Shown piece by piece: positions 9,231-17,833 of a stretch of 62,642 bases of DNA. The DNA is from Clostridiales bacterium (GTDB taxonomy: Bacteria > Bacteroidota > Bacteroidia > Bacteroidales > Muribaculaceae). Below the pieces are notes generated by a model. The model was not told the DNA's origin. It saw only the letters and a program-made list of their open reading frames with translations, and ran no database searches. The DNA is taken from NCBI GenBank assembly GCA_023666645.1, contig JAMPBP010000003.1, positions 1 through 62,642 on the forward strand, in the 5' to 3' direction. Every line of letters begins with the position of its first letter. Within the stretch, counting starts at the first letter, position 1. The translations under genes and the position numbers were made by a program.

Positions 9231-10454
9231 ATGAAGGTTGTCACTGTCGACCATACGATGTTGTCATGTCTGTGTGCCCGTCTTGAGAACGCTGCGCGTG
9301 ACTATAATCCCGATGTCATCTTATCCATTGCATCGGGTGGCACGTATGTTGGCAACCTCATGTTTGCGTCGTTGCCTCATGTCGAGGTCTCACTGCATCG
9401 CGAGTCGACAGCTATGAAGCAGCGGTCGGGCATGGGAATTTCCATTATGAAGCGTATGCCTTTGTGGGTATGTGATGCAATGAGAGTGGTGGAGTCTGTG
9501 ATTCTGTCGTTGAAAAAGCGTAGACCGCGTGATTTTGTACTCTCTCCCCAGCTTGTATCCCTACTGTCACGCTATCATCGTATACTTGTGGTCGATGATG
9601 CCGTGGACTCCGGGGTAACGCTGAAAGCTGTCACTGACTCCTTGTCACGACTACCTGACCCCCCTATTGTGAGGACTGCGGTCATTACCGTGACTACGCG
9701 AAATCCATTGATAAGTCCTGATTACCGGTTGATGACAGGTGTATTGCTGCGTTTCCCATGGTCGCTCGATTTTCATGAAGCGCCTCGGGTGGACAATGCT
9801 ACCACAATACCTTGGGGAATTCGCATGCCTAGAGGGGGGAGTGACGATGGCGATTCACGTCCACTTGTGGTTGTTGACCTTGACGGCACGCTTGTAAATT
9901 GCAATACACTTCATGTATACATCATCAGTGGATTGAGACGCCTTGTCGTTCAAAGTCCGGTGAAAGCTTTGAAACTTACTGCCATTGTGGCCTTGCGCTC
10001 AGTGCGCCTTGTTACCCACCGCACCATGAAGAGGATGGCCATGACGCTCATTGACCCCGATACCTATGTGCGCGGTATGTTTGTCCGCACAGTAGGAAGT
10101 AAGATGAATGAGCGGGTGCGCGAGATGCTTGACGGTATGGAAGCCAAAGGTTACATCACGCTCCTCGCCACGGCAGCTCTCGATGTGTATATACCCTGGA
10201 TATGGGAAGGAGGCTATGTGGCCACGAGTACCAGCGGCAATCCTCAATGCCACGAGTGCCGTGGTATTATCAAGGCGACAGCCGTAGCTGACATTGCCTC
10301 CAGGTGTAATCTGGATCTCGACACGGTAATCACTGACCATCATGACGATTTGCCTCTGATGGAAGCGTGTGCCCGCAATATAATTCTTGTGAATCCTTCG
10401 GCCCATACTGTGGAAAAGCTAACTATGGCCGGTGTAAACTATAAAATACTCTGA
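9231..10454 (+). CDS. Phosphoribosyltransferase-HAD phosphatase fusion protein
   Basis: A 407-residue cytosolic fusion. Residues ~1-195 are a type I phosphoribosyltransferase: SIASGGTYVGNLM near 32-44 and the PRPP-binding loop VVDDAVDSGVTLK at ~120-132. Residues ~210-407 are a HAD-IB-like phosphatase: motif I VVVDLDGTLVN (nucleophile D216), motif II-like TLLATAA and motif IV TDHHDDLPLM. The pairing suggests a ribose-phosphate transfer followed or reversed by phosphate removal, as in nucleoside-like metabolite pathways; the substrate is unknown. ATG 9231 is preferred because the promoter lies at 9204-9211. It sits three bases before the ATPase-TOPRIM gene, so the two are surely one operon. Confidence 0.82.
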   Translation: MKVVTVDHTMLSCLCARLENAARDYNPDVILSIASGGTYVGNLMFASLPHVEVSLHRESTAMKQRSGMGISIMKRMPLWVCDAMRVVESVILSLKKRRPRDFVLSPQLVSLLSRYHRILVVDDAVDSGVTLKAVTDSLSRLPDPPIVRTAVITVTTRNPLISPDYRLMTGVLLRFPWSLDFHEAPRVDNATTIPWGIRMPRGGSDDGDSRPLVVVDLDGTLVNCNTLHVYIISGLRRLVVQSPVKALKLTAIVALRSVRLVTHRTMKRMAMTLIDPDTYVRGMFVRTVGSKMNERVREMLDGMEAKGYITLLATAALDVYIPWIWEGGYVATSTSGNPQCHECRGIIKATAVADIASRCNLDLDTVITDHHDDLPLMEACARNIILVNPSAHTVEKLTMAGVNYKIL

Positions 10455-10457
10455 ATC

Positions 10458-12020
10458 ATGCCTGTTGATATGCCACTGCCACGTTCAGTCGATGGTAAGA
10501 AACACCAGTTGCCGCTATGTACAAAGTCGGTAGTCATAATCGGTGCCAATGGCAGCGGCAAGTCCCGCTATGCCGACTCTCTGGCCTCACAACTCGGGGA
10601 GGATAGGGTATTTCGAATATCGACGCTCAATGCGTTATTTCTTGACAGGCAAAATGCTTACGAGGGGTCCATAAGCAAACTGCATCGTCAAAAAGGGGTG
10701 ACGATGGGAGGCGACACTGAGTTTGAGCGCTTGCTTTCTTTGCTGTTGCATGACGAAATGACCAATCTGCTGTCGTTCAAATTGTCGCGGGCGATGGGTC
10801 ATAACGATGCCACGCTTGAGACGACTCGGCTCGACCAGCTCATAGAACTGTGGCAGGAGATTTATCCCGGCAACCGCATGCTCATCGAGAGCGACCGATT
10901 CAGATTTGTGAGAAGCGGTAATGAAGAGAGCTATGCGGTGGGACGGTTGAGCGATGGAGAGCGTGCTGTGCTCTATCTTGGCGGAGCCATGCTATATGCT
11001 CCGGAACGGGCGGTGGTGCTTGTCGACAGTCCTGAGATGTTCCTGCATCCCACTGTGATGCAATCATTGTGGAATCGTCTTGAGATGATGCGCCCCGACC
11101 TCTCGATGGTGTATATAACCCACGACCTGGAGTTTGCCTCTTCGCGACCGGGAGTCGCTACGATATGGGTAAAGAATTTTGATCCTGAGAAAATAGCCTG
11201 GGACTATTCGATATTGCCTCCCGGCTCTCCACTCGGTGAGGAGCTGTATATGGCCATAATGGGTGCCCGCAAGCCGGTGCTGTTTATCGAGGGTGACGGA
11301 GTGCACTCAATCGATGCCAGGCTTTATCCGCTTGTGTTCAAGGATTACACCGTCAAGTCGCTTGGCAGCTGCAACAAGGTGATCGAAGCTACACGCACAT
11401 TCAATGAACTCAACTCCTTCCACCACATGGTGTCGACAGGCATTGTCGACCGCGACCGTCGCGACCAGTCGGAGGTCGATTACCTGCGACGCAAGAGCAT
11501 ATTGGTGCCATCGGTGGCCGAGATTGAGAATATACTCTTGCTCGACGATGTGGTGGAGGCTGTGGCCTCAGCCCGCGGCCGCAATGGGAAACAGGTGGTG
11601 CGCAAAGTGCATAATAGCGTGCTCTCCATGTTCCGTAGCGAGTATCGGCAACAAGCTTTGCAGCACACTCGCAACAGAGTGAAGCGCCTGGTGGAGTATC
11701 GTGTCGACGGGCGTTTCTCATCGGTCAACCAGCTTGAAGAGCACATGCTCCATCTTGTCGACGAGATTGCTCCGCGGCGACTTTATGACGGCTATTGCCG
11801 GGAGTTCAAGCAATATATTGAGACCGATGATTATGCCAGTGTGCTGCGCGTGTACAATCGCAAGGCCATGCTGCCCGGCAGCAATGTTGCCCAACTCACC
11901 GGCCTGGGCAACAAGGACGGGTATATACAATATATCATCAAGCTTTTGCGTGATGATTCAGAACCGGCTCAGCGCATACGTCGCGCCATCTACGAATGCT
12001 TTGGTCTCGGGAACAATTAG
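10458..12020 (+). CDS. ABC-type ATPase fused to a DUF4435/TOPRIM-like nuclease domain
   Basis: A 520-residue fusion. The N-terminal ATPase has Walker A GANGSGKS (29-36), signature LSDGE (164-168), Walker B VVLVDSPEMFLHP (186-198) and switch histidine YITHD (219-223), an AAA15/OLD-like layout with only a short insertion. The C-terminal domain has the TOPRIM-type acidic set: E278 in LFIEGDG, D331/D333 in IVDRD and AEIENILL (354-361), the hallmark of DUF4435. In the PARIS anti-phage system these two activities are separate subunits or fused (AriA, AriB). Here they are fused and paired with a PRTase-HAD gene, which is not a PARIS component. A defence or stress role is inference; a housekeeping role is not excluded. 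Confidence 0.85.
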   Translation: MPVDMPLPRSVDGKKHQLPLCTKSVVIIGANGSGKSRYADSLASQLGEDRVFRISTLNALFLDRQNAYEGSISKLHRQKGVTMGGDTEFERLLSLLLHDEMTNLLSFKLSRAMGHNDATLETTRLDQLIELWQEIYPGNRMLIESDRFRFVRSGNEESYAVGRLSDGERAVLYLGGAMLYAPERAVVLVDSPEMFLHPTVMQSLWNRLEMMRPDLSMVYITHDLEFASSRPGVATIWVKNFDPEKIAWDYSILPPGSPLGEELYMAIMGARKPVLFIEGDGVHSIDARLYPLVFKDYTVKSLGSCNKVIEATRTFNELNSFHHMVSTGIVDRDRRDQSEVDYLRRKSILVPSVAEIENILLLDDVVEAVASARGRNGKQVVRKVHNSVLSMFRSEYRQQALQHTRNRVKRLVEYRVDGRFSSVNQLEEHMLHLVDEIAPRRLYDGYCREFKQYIETDDYASVLRVYNRKAMLPGSNVAQLTGLGNKDGYIQYIIKLLRDDSEPAQRIRRAIYECFGLGNN

Positions 12021-12068
12021 CAGTCTTTGGGACAGGCTGCAAGTTCCAACCCTGGCAAAAATGAAGAA

Positions 12069-12107
12069 CCACATGGACATGCCTTGTTGAATGGCATCAC
12101 CATGTGG
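12069..12107. terminator. Bidirectional hairpin between convergent genes
   Basis: Arms CCACATGG (12069-12076) and CCATGTGG (12100-12107), with further partial pairing inside (ATGCC/GGCAT), lie between the ATPase-TOPRIM gene and the convergent helical-protein gene. A T-rich stretch follows on the plus strand. Confidence 0.6.
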
Positions 12108-12129
12108 CTCGGATTGTTTGTTTCCTGTT

Positions 12130-12510
12130 TTATGAGTCGGCTCTGAGTTTGCCGGCCAAATTGTCGGCAGCGTCTGATGCCTTGTCGAGAACATTGGCTG
12201 TCGCCTGTTTGATTTTGTCGCCTATACCGTTGATCTTGTCACCGAGGTTATTCATTACCTCGCTGGAGTTCTCCTTGGCGTCGGCCATCTTAGTCTGGGC
12301 TGAGGCTTTCATGTCGGCCATCTTCTCCTTAGTGTGGGCTGTAGCGTCGGCTACTTTGTCTTTTACCTTGTTGAAGGTGTTGACTGTGGCTTCTTTGGAG
12401 GCGGCAAACTGATGCTTCATGGATTCGGCAGTAGCCTGGGCTGATAGTTTAGCTGCGTCAGATGCAATCCCTGCATAGTCATCGGCAAGTTCCTGATTGA
12501 TGTTTGACAT
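12130..12510 (-). CDS. Alanine/lysine-rich helical repeat protein (YtxH/LEA-like)
   Basis: A 126-residue soluble protein with no recognised catalytic motif. It is low in complexity and strongly amphipathic-helical, with repeating segments such as KVKDKVADAT, KEKMADMKASA and KINGIGDKIK rich in Ala, Lys, Asp and Met, and almost no aromatic residues. This resembles LEA-like or YtxH-like stress proteins. No signal peptide is seen. It is a single-gene unit between the hairpin at 12069-12107 and the 12511-12722 intergenic region. The function is unknown. Confidence 0.65.
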   Translation of the reverse strand: MSNINQELADDYAGIASDAAKLSAQATAESMKHQFAASKEATVNTFNKVKDKVADATAHTKEKMADMKASAQTKMADAKENSSEVMNNLGDKINGIGDKIKQATANVLDKASDAADNLAGKLRADS

Positions 12511-12648
12511 AGTAATATTGTTTTATGGGATTTATTGTTTTATAAGATTTCTAATCTCAGAACACCTCGGGTAGGTCATTTGTTCGATAGCCATGGACGA
12601 GTCCAATGAGAAGTGTAGGTCTTGAAAAAATTTTTTAGGAAAATTTTT

Positions 12649-12665
12649 AGTGCAAAGTTTGCACT
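12649..12665. promoter_or_regulatory. 17-bp perfect palindrome overlapping a promoter-like box
   Basis: AGTGCAAA-G-TTTGCACT is a perfect inverted repeat in the divergent intergenic region. Its inner half reads AAAGTTTG on the plus strand, one base off the TAnnTTTG box, about 60 bases before the gene at 12723, with a TTG at 12622-12624. It may be an operator for one or both genes. Confidence 0.45.
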
Positions 12666-12722
12666 ATATCGGATTTTTATCTTATTTCGCATAAGTGAAA
12701 CGAACAAAAGAACACTACATAT

Positions 12723-13271
12723 ATGATATTCAACTTTAGAATAGTATCGGACGAGGTTGAGAACTTCCGTCGCGAAATCCAGATTGACGCTGACATGACA
12801 TTCCTGGACTTCAAGAATAGCATTTGTGACAGCGTGGGCTACGACAAGAACCAGATGTGCTCATTCTTCCTTTGTGACAACAATTGGGAAAAAGAGCGTG
12901 AGATAACCCTCGTTGATATGGGTTCTGATTCTGACCAGGATGTCTATCTCATGGACGACTGTATCCTCAGTGACTTTATCGAGGATGAGGGCCAGCGGCT
13001 TATCTTTACCTTCGATTATATGACCGACCGTTCCTTCTATATCGAGATGAAGGAGATGATTACAGGTAAAAGCTTGAAGGACCCGTTGTGCACTTTGTCG
13101 CGCGGTACAGCTCCGGACCAGAATGTCGATCTTGACGAATTTGATGCCGCTACCGATGCCAAGGCTGCAGCTGCCGGCATAGGCGACGATATGGACGAGG
13201 ATTTCTATGGTAGCGAGGGCTTCAACGAGGACGAGTTTGAAGGCTTTGACGAGATGTCGCTCGATGAGTGA
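12723..13271 (+). CDS. Plasmid pRiA4b ORF-3 family protein
   Basis: A 182-residue acidic protein of the pRiA4b ORF-3 / IS1096 TnpR-associated family, common as a chromosomal single gene in Bacteroidota. Characteristic stretches are FRIVSDEVENFRREIQID, LDFKNSICDSVGYD, CSFFLCDNNWEKEREITL and RLIFTFDYMTDRSFYIE. The last ~45 residues are a very acidic tail (DDMDEDFYGSEGFNEDEFEG). Despite the family name, no transposon features are present. The biochemical role is unknown. It ends at a strong terminator (13316-13366). Confidence 0.82.
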   Translation: MIFNFRIVSDEVENFRREIQIDADMTFLDFKNSICDSVGYDKNQMCSFFLCDNNWEKEREITLVDMGSDSDQDVYLMDDCILSDFIEDEGQRLIFTFDYMTDRSFYIEMKEMITGKSLKDPLCTLSRGTAPDQNVDLDEFDAATDAKAAAAGIGDDMDEDFYGSEGFNEDEFEGFDEMSLDE

Positions 13272-13315
13272 TCCCGGTTTCCCGGCTACGCGCTTGACAC
13301 ATGTTTAATCCCTAT

Positions 13316-13366
13316 ACGGCAACTTTTCGTGCTATCATGGAATAGCATGGATAGGTTGCCGTTTTT
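13316..13366 (+). terminator. Rho-independent terminator of the pRiA4b-family gene
   Basis: Outer arms ACGGCAAC (13316-13323) and GTTGCCGT (13355-13362), inner arms TGCTAT/ATAGCA, followed directly by TTTTT. Confidence 0.88.
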
Positions 13367-13434
13367 ATTGCCTCCAAAGGGCCAGTTGACGCGAAATTTT
13401 TGTGACTTTAGGAAGAAAAAAATCAAGAAAAGAG

Positions 13435-13462
13435 TTGAAATAAAAAATTTTTGTTACTTTTG
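13435..13462 (+). promoter_or_regulatory. Promoter of the zapA-rny-ricT-gldH region
   Basis: TTG at 13435-13437 (-33 element) and TACTTTTG at 13455-13462 (-7 element) fit the Bacteroidota consensus spacing; the first gene starts 18 bases later at 13481. Confidence 0.65.
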
Positions 13463-13480
13463 TAGAAAATTGGACAGATA

Positions 13481-13774
13481 ATGGCTGCGGATTTACAGCA
13501 ACTGATACAAACTATGAGTGTCAAGCATCGCCAGCTTGCTACCCGCTACCACGATGTAGTGGAGGAGCGAGATGATGCCAAGCGAAGAATAGTCGACCTT
13601 GAGTATACTGTAAAGCAGCAGAAACAGGATATTGAGCGACTGAGCCAGCAGGTCGAGTTTTTGACGGTGGTTTCTACCGTGATGCCCGACCGTGATGATG
13701 TCGAGAGGAGCCGCGAGTTACTGTCTGGTTTAGTGCGGGAGATCGATAAATGCATCAAAGATTTGACCGACTGA
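13481..13774 (+). CDS. Short coiled-coil protein, ZapB-like
   Basis: A 97-residue protein that is almost wholly coiled coil (about residues 15-65, for example RYHDVVEERDDAKRRIVDLEY and KQQKQDIERLSQQVEFL). The position directly before zapA, with a four-base gap, suggests a partner in Z-ring assembly, like ZapB in other bacteria. This is inferred from size, fold and context, not from a sequence signature. The promoter at 13435-13462 starts the cluster here. Confidence 0.65.
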   Translation: MAADLQQLIQTMSVKHRQLATRYHDVVEERDDAKRRIVDLEYTVKQQKQDIERLSQQVEFLTVVSTVMPDRDDVERSRELLSGLVREIDKCIKDLTD

Positions 13775-13778
13775 TGCA

Positions 13779-14111
13779 ATGAAAGATAAACTGAACATAA
13801 CGATAAGGATAGCCGATCAGCCACCGATACCGCTTAATATAAGGCGTGAGGAGGAGGAGATAATACGTCAGGCCGAGAAAAATGTCAATCGACTATGGTA
13901 TAGCTGGAGTGAAAGGTTCAACACCAGCAATACGTCGATTCTGGCAATGGTGGCATTCCAGTTTGCCAAACTGCATGCGAGTCTCGTTGCCGAGCAGACA
14001 GCAGCCGCTGAGAGCCTTAATCGTCTCAATGCCGAGCTTGACCAGCTTTTGGGCGATACGCCCACCGGGCATGACGACGGGAATACTGACGGCAATGATA
14101 GTGTGATGTGA
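13779..14111 (+). CDS. zapA: Cell division protein ZapA
   Basis: A 110-residue ZapA family protein that cross-links FtsZ filaments at the division site. It shows the short N-terminal beta domain (LNITIRIADQPPIPLNIRREEEE), the RQAEKNVNRL start of the long helix, and SILAMVAFQFAKLHASL, followed by a C-terminal helix and an acidic, low-complexity tail. The stop codon (14109-14111) forms the first bases of an inverted repeat whose other arm is at 14180-14187. The gene lies upstream of a structured RNA region and rny. Confidence 0.85.
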   Translation: MKDKLNITIRIADQPPIPLNIRREEEEIIRQAEKNVNRLWYSWSERFNTSNTSILAMVAFQFAKLHASLVAEQTAAAESLNRLNAELDQLLGDTPTGHDDGNTDGNDSVM

Positions 14112-14293
14112 GGCTATCTGTTCAGCTAAATAGGCGATAATCGTGCTGTCGGGACACAAGAGAGTGTCCGGATTGCGTGTAGCCTCAGATAAAAACGGAA
14201 TAGAATTAATAGTAATAACCTGCACTGTTATTCCCATTCATTTTCCCGGCAAGCGATGCCTGGAAATGGAGTGGGGGCGGTGCTATTTTTTTT
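14112..14293 (+). ncRNA. Structured RNA region between zapA and rny; candidate 6S RNA or rny leader
   Basis: Two large hairpins fill this gap. The first has arms TGAGGCTA (14109-14116) and TAGCCTCA (14180-14187), with an inner long stem around GGGACAC-loop-GTGTCC; TATCTG (14115-14120) can instead pair with CAGATA (14186-14191), an alternative fold. The second (14222-14283) has GCACTG/CGGTGC, CCCATTC/GAGTGGG and TTTCC/GGAAA arms and ends in eight T residues (14286-14293), a terminator shape just 11 bases before the rny start. The total of ~180 nt and position after zapA recall 6S RNA (ssrS), which follows zapA in gammaproteobacteria. A cis-regulatory leader of rny is the alternative. Confidence 0.45.
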
Positions 14294-14304
14294 AATATAA
14301 CATA

Positions 14305-15846
14305 ATGGAAATTGTAATTGGAGTAATAGCCGGCATAGTAGGCCTTATAATAGGAGCTCTTGTAATGCTGTCGATACAGAAGTCGATGGCTCGGAGCCGT
14401 GCCAAGATGATACTTGACGAGGCTGCCCGGGATGCCGAGACGATGAAGAAGGAAAAACTCATGGAAGCCCGTGAGGAGGAACTGAAAATCAAGAATGAAG
14501 CCGAGCGCCAGGCAAGCCAGCGCATGTCGAAGGTCCAGTCCTATGAGGCGAAGCTCAAGCAGCGTGAGATGCAACTCAATCAGCAGCAGAGCGAAAACCA
14601 GCGCACACGCAATGAGCTGGAGACGACCCGCACCAATCTGGAAGCCCAGCAGACAATGCTCGATGCCAAGAAGGAGGAGGTTGACCGTTTGAAGCGCAGT
14701 GCCCAGGACACTCTTGAGCACATTTCAGGACTATCGTCGGAGGAAGCGAAGGAAAAGCTTATTGAATCGCTCAAGGACGAGGCCAAGACAGCCGCAGCAA
14801 GCTATATCAATGACATCATGGACGAGGCCAAAATGACAGCCAACAAGGAGGCCAAGCGTATCGTCGTTCAGTCAATACAGCGTGTGGCTACCGAGACTGC
14901 TATCGAGAACTCGGTGACAGTGTTCCATATCGACTCCGATGAAATAAAGGGACGCATCATAGGCCGAGAAGGCCGTAATATACGTGCTCTTGAAGCCGCC
15001 ACAGGAATCGAGATTATCGTTGACGATACTCCCGAGGCGATTGTATTGTCGGGTTTCGATCCTGTGCGCCGTGAGATTGCCCGTCTGGCTCTTCACCAGC
15101 TGGTGGCCGATGGTCGCATACACCCGGCCCGTATCGAGGAAGTGGTCAACAAGGTGCGTAAGCAGATTGAGGAAGAAATCATCGAGACCGGCAAGCGAAC
15201 GGCTATCGACCTCGGTATACACGGTCTGCACCCTGACCTGATACGTCTTATCGGCAAAATGAAATATCGTTCAAGTTATGGCCAGAATCTATTGCAGCAC
15301 GCACGTGAGACGGCCAATCTTTGTGCCATAATGGCATCGGAATTGGGCCTCAATCCCAAGAAGGCACGTCGTGCCGGCTTGCTCCACGACATCGGTAAAG
15401 TGCCTGATGAGGAGCCTGAACTGCCCCACGCACTCCTTGGCATGAAGCTTGCCGAGAAATATAAGGAGAAGCCCGAGATTTGCAATGCCATCGGTGCACA
15501 CCACGATGAGATTGAGCAGACTACTTTGCTCGCTCCAATTGTACAGGTGTGTGATGCCATATCGGGTGCACGTCCCGGTGCACGCCGCGAAATTGTCGAG
15601 GCCTACATCAAGCGTCTCAACGACCTCGAGCAGCTCGCACTTTCCTATCCAGGTGTTATCAAGACTTATGCCATACAGGCCGGTCGCGAACTGCGCGTGA
15701 TAGTGGGAGCCGACAAGATTGACGATGTAGAGACCGAGAGCCTGTCGGCCGAGATTGCCCGTAGAATTCAGGACGAGATGACATATCCGGGTCAGGTCAA
15801 GATTACTGTCATACGTGAGACCCGTGCTGTAAGCTTTGCCAAGTAA
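14305..15846 (+). CDS. rny: Ribonuclease Y
   Basis: RNase Y is a membrane-tethered endoribonuclease that begins mRNA decay. The 513-residue protein has the full layout: one N-terminal transmembrane helix (4-22), a long charged coiled coil (~30-150), a KH domain with [10 protein letters not shown] (216-225) and an HD domain with H361-D362 in [13 protein letters not shown], then [18 protein letters not shown] near the C-terminus. It directly follows the terminator-like hairpin at 14222-14293 and precedes the PSP1/RicT gene by two bases, so the two are co-expressed. Confidence 0.95.
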   Translation: MEIVIGVIAGIVGLIIGALVMLSIQKSMARSRAKMILDEAARDAETMKKEKLMEAREEELKIKNEAERQASQRMSKVQSYEAKLKQREMQLNQQQSENQRTRNELETTRTNLEAQQTMLDAKKEEVDRLKRSAQDTLEHISGLSSEEAKEKLIESLKDEAKTAAASYINDIMDEAKMTANKEAKRIVVQSIQRVATETAIENSVTVFHIDSDEIKGRIIGREGRNIRALEAATGIEIIVDDTPEAIVLSGFDPVRREIARLALHQLVADGRIHPARIEEVVNKVRKQIEEEIIETGKRTAIDLGIHGLHPDLIRLIGKMKYRSSYGQNLLQHARETANLCAIMASELGLNPKKARRAGLLHDIGKVPDEEPELPHALLGMKLAEKYKEKPEICNAIGAHHDEIEQTTLLAPIVQVCDAISGARPGARREIVEAYIKRLNDLEQLALSYPGVIKTYAIQAGRELRVIVGADKIDDVETESLSAEIARRIQDEMTYPGQVKITVIRETRAVSFAK

Positions 15847-15848
15847 TT

Positions 15849-17267
15849 ATGTCGAACGACAATTTTCAAATCAACGATACGACTCCCGAGCACAAAGCCA
15901 TGCAGGAGCCTGGCGATGTAGTGTCATCTTCAGCGGCAGGCTGTCCCTGCCGTAGTTGTGGAGATGGAGAGCCGCGTGGCAAGCTTCACTGTTTCAACTA
16001 CCTGGAGGACATACCGGGTGGTTGGGCCGATGACGACATGGTTGAGGTTCAGTTCAAGAATACCCGTAAGGGATATTACAAGAATTCCAACAATCTCGAC
16101 CTTGTTATAGGTGACATGGTGGCTGTGGAAGCTGCCCCCGGTCACGACATAGGACAGGTGACACTCACCGGCGCCCTTGTGCGCCTGCAGATGCGCAAAG
16201 CCAACATAAAGCCCGATGCCGAAGTGAAGCGCATCTTCCGAAAAGCACGCCCCAACGATCTTGAACGCTATGAGGAGGCAAGAGCGAGGGAAAACGATAC
16301 AATGATCAGGGCACGTAAGATTGCCGATGATCTCAAGCTCAAGATGAAAATAGGCGATGTCGAGTATCAAGGCGACGGTAACAAGGCTATTTTCTATTAT
16401 ATCGCCGATGAGCGAGTGGATTTCCGACAGCTCATCAAGATTCTTGCCGATGTGTTCAAAGTGCGCATCGAGATGAAGCAGATAGGTGCCCGCCAGGAGG
16501 CAGGGCGCATAGGTGGCATAGGTCCTTGTGGCCGTCCCCTGTGTTGCAGTTCCTGGATGACCAATTTCGTATCGGTGGCTACGAGCGCTGCCCGGTTTCA
16601 GGATATCTCGCTCAATCCCCAGAAACTTGCGGGGCAATGTGCCAAACTCAAATGTTGTCTCAACTTTGAGGTAGACACATACGTAGAGAGTCTGAAGAGA
16701 ATGCCTGAGCGTAATGTAAGGCTCGAAACGGCCGACAACACATACTATCACTTCAAGACCGATGTGTTCAAGCGTGAGATCACATATTCTACCGATAAGA
16801 ATATTCCTGCCAATCTGGTTACTATCGATGCAGGTCGTGCCTTTGAGATTATCGCCATGAACAAGGCCGGAGAGAAACCGCTGCAGCTTCAACGTGATGG
16901 TGAGTCGGAGAAGAATGAGAAAAAATATAACGACATTCTCGACCAGGATAATCTTAACCGCTTCGATAACAAAAAGAAGAAAAAGCGTAAGCAAGGAGGC
17001 GGTGGCGAGAAACCGCGTCAAGGCAATAACCGCAAGGAAGGAGTTTCGGGCAATGCCGGCAGTCAGCCTGCAGCCGAGGGACAGGAACGCCCACGTAGCG
17101 ACAAGAAGCCACAGGGTGGCCAGCGTCAGGACAAGCGTGACCGTCAGGAGCGCATGCCCAGACAGCGCGGGGAGAAACCTCAGGGTGGTCCACGTCAGGA
17201 GAAGACTCCAAAACCGGGAAACAAAGGTAGTAACAACCGCTCCCAATCACCACAGCAGCAACAGTGA
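15849..17267 (+). CDS. ricT: PSP1/RicT family protein, putative RNase Y partner
   Basis: A 472-residue PSP1-domain protein. Residues ~150-300 match RicT/YaaT, the Bacillus factor that binds RNase Y in the Y-complex. The Fe-S-type cysteines are present: CGRPLCC at C227, C232, C233 and CAKLKCC at C264, C269, C270. Extra cysteines lie near the N-terminus (GCPCRSCG). The C-terminal ~115 residues are disordered and rich in Lys, Arg, Gln and Gly, suggesting RNA or ribosome contact. Its place two bases after rny fits a role in RNA decay. The symbol reflects homology, not tested function. gldH overlaps its stop. Confidence 0.88.
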   Translation: MSNDNFQINDTTPEHKAMQEPGDVVSSSAAGCPCRSCGDGEPRGKLHCFNYLEDIPGGWADDDMVEVQFKNTRKGYYKNSNNLDLVIGDMVAVEAAPGHDIGQVTLTGALVRLQMRKANIKPDAEVKRIFRKARPNDLERYEEARARENDTMIRARKIADDLKLKMKIGDVEYQGDGNKAIFYYIADERVDFRQLIKILADVFKVRIEMKQIGARQEAGRIGGIGPCGRPLCCSSWMTNFVSVATSAARFQDISLNPQKLAGQCAKLKCCLNFEVDTYVESLKRMPERNVRLETADNTYYHFKTDVFKREITYSTDKNIPANLVTIDAGRAFEIIAMNKAGEKPLQLQRDGESEKNEKKYNDILDQDNLNRFDNKKKKKRKQGGGGEKPRQGNNRKEGVSGNAGSQPAAEGQERPRSDKKPQGGQRQDKRDRQERMPRQRGEKPQGGPRQEKTPKPGNKGSNNRSQSPQQQQ

Positions 17268-17728
17268 ACCGATTGACTCTCATACTATCATCATTGCTTG
17301 CCATTGCCATGCTCTCGTGTGACTACAAGGGGGAATTCTCCGGTTATGCCGAGATTGCTGATGATGGCTGGCCCTATGGCGAGAGGTTGGCTTATACCAT
17401 CGACCTTGGAAGCGATTCTGTGGCCATGGCTGATGTTGAGCTGACCCTGACCCATGATAACAGCTACGAATACAGCAACCTGTGGATTGAGGTGAGCTAT
17501 GATACTCCCAGCGGAGAACTTGTCGACACTGTCAATGTACCTATGTGTGATGTCTACGGAAATTGGTATGGCAAGGGACTGCCCGGCTATTATCAGCTTG
17601 TGTATAAGCTTACACCCCATCAGGTGCAACTTGTCGATAGCGGCAGGATTGTGGTGCGTCACATCATGAGGGTTGATACCCTTGGGGGCATAACACAGGT
17701 AGGAGTGAGGGGAACCGGAGATTTTTGA
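17264..17728 (+). CDS. gldH: Gliding-motility-associated lipoprotein GldH
   Basis: A 154-residue lipoprotein with lipobox MLSC (C19). GldH is needed for gliding in Flavobacterium, but homologues persist in non-motile gut Bacteroidales, where the role is unclear. Family features seen include WPYGERLAYTIDL, LWIEVSYDTPSGELVDT and VDTLGGITQVGV. The start is GTG at 17264, overlapping the TGA of the RicT gene (GTGA), which indicates translational coupling. No type IX secretion genes are adjacent. Confidence 0.87.
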   Translation: MNRLTLILSSLLAIAMLSCDYKGEFSGYAEIADDGWPYGERLAYTIDLGSDSVAMADVELTLTHDNSYEYSNLWIEVSYDTPSGELVDTVNVPMCDVYGNWYGKGLPGYYQLVYKLTPHQVQLVDSGRIVVRHIMRVDTLGGITQVGVRGTGDF

Positions 17729-17833
17729 CTGGCGTATTGTAACGATTCAAACCGATTCAGGTAATGACTGCCGGTCACGATAAAACTTTTTGTCACACCT
17801 ATTGTTGCATGTGTTGGATAAGAATGTGAAAAT

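Noticed and set aside
12723-13271. Transposon association from the IS1096/TnpR family name
   Set aside because: No inverted repeats, transposase or target duplication; the family is usually a chromosomal single gene in this phylum.
15930-17246. 438-codon open frame antisense to the RicT gene
   Set aside because: It has no recognisable domain, lies wholly inside a clear gene and is explained by codon bias.
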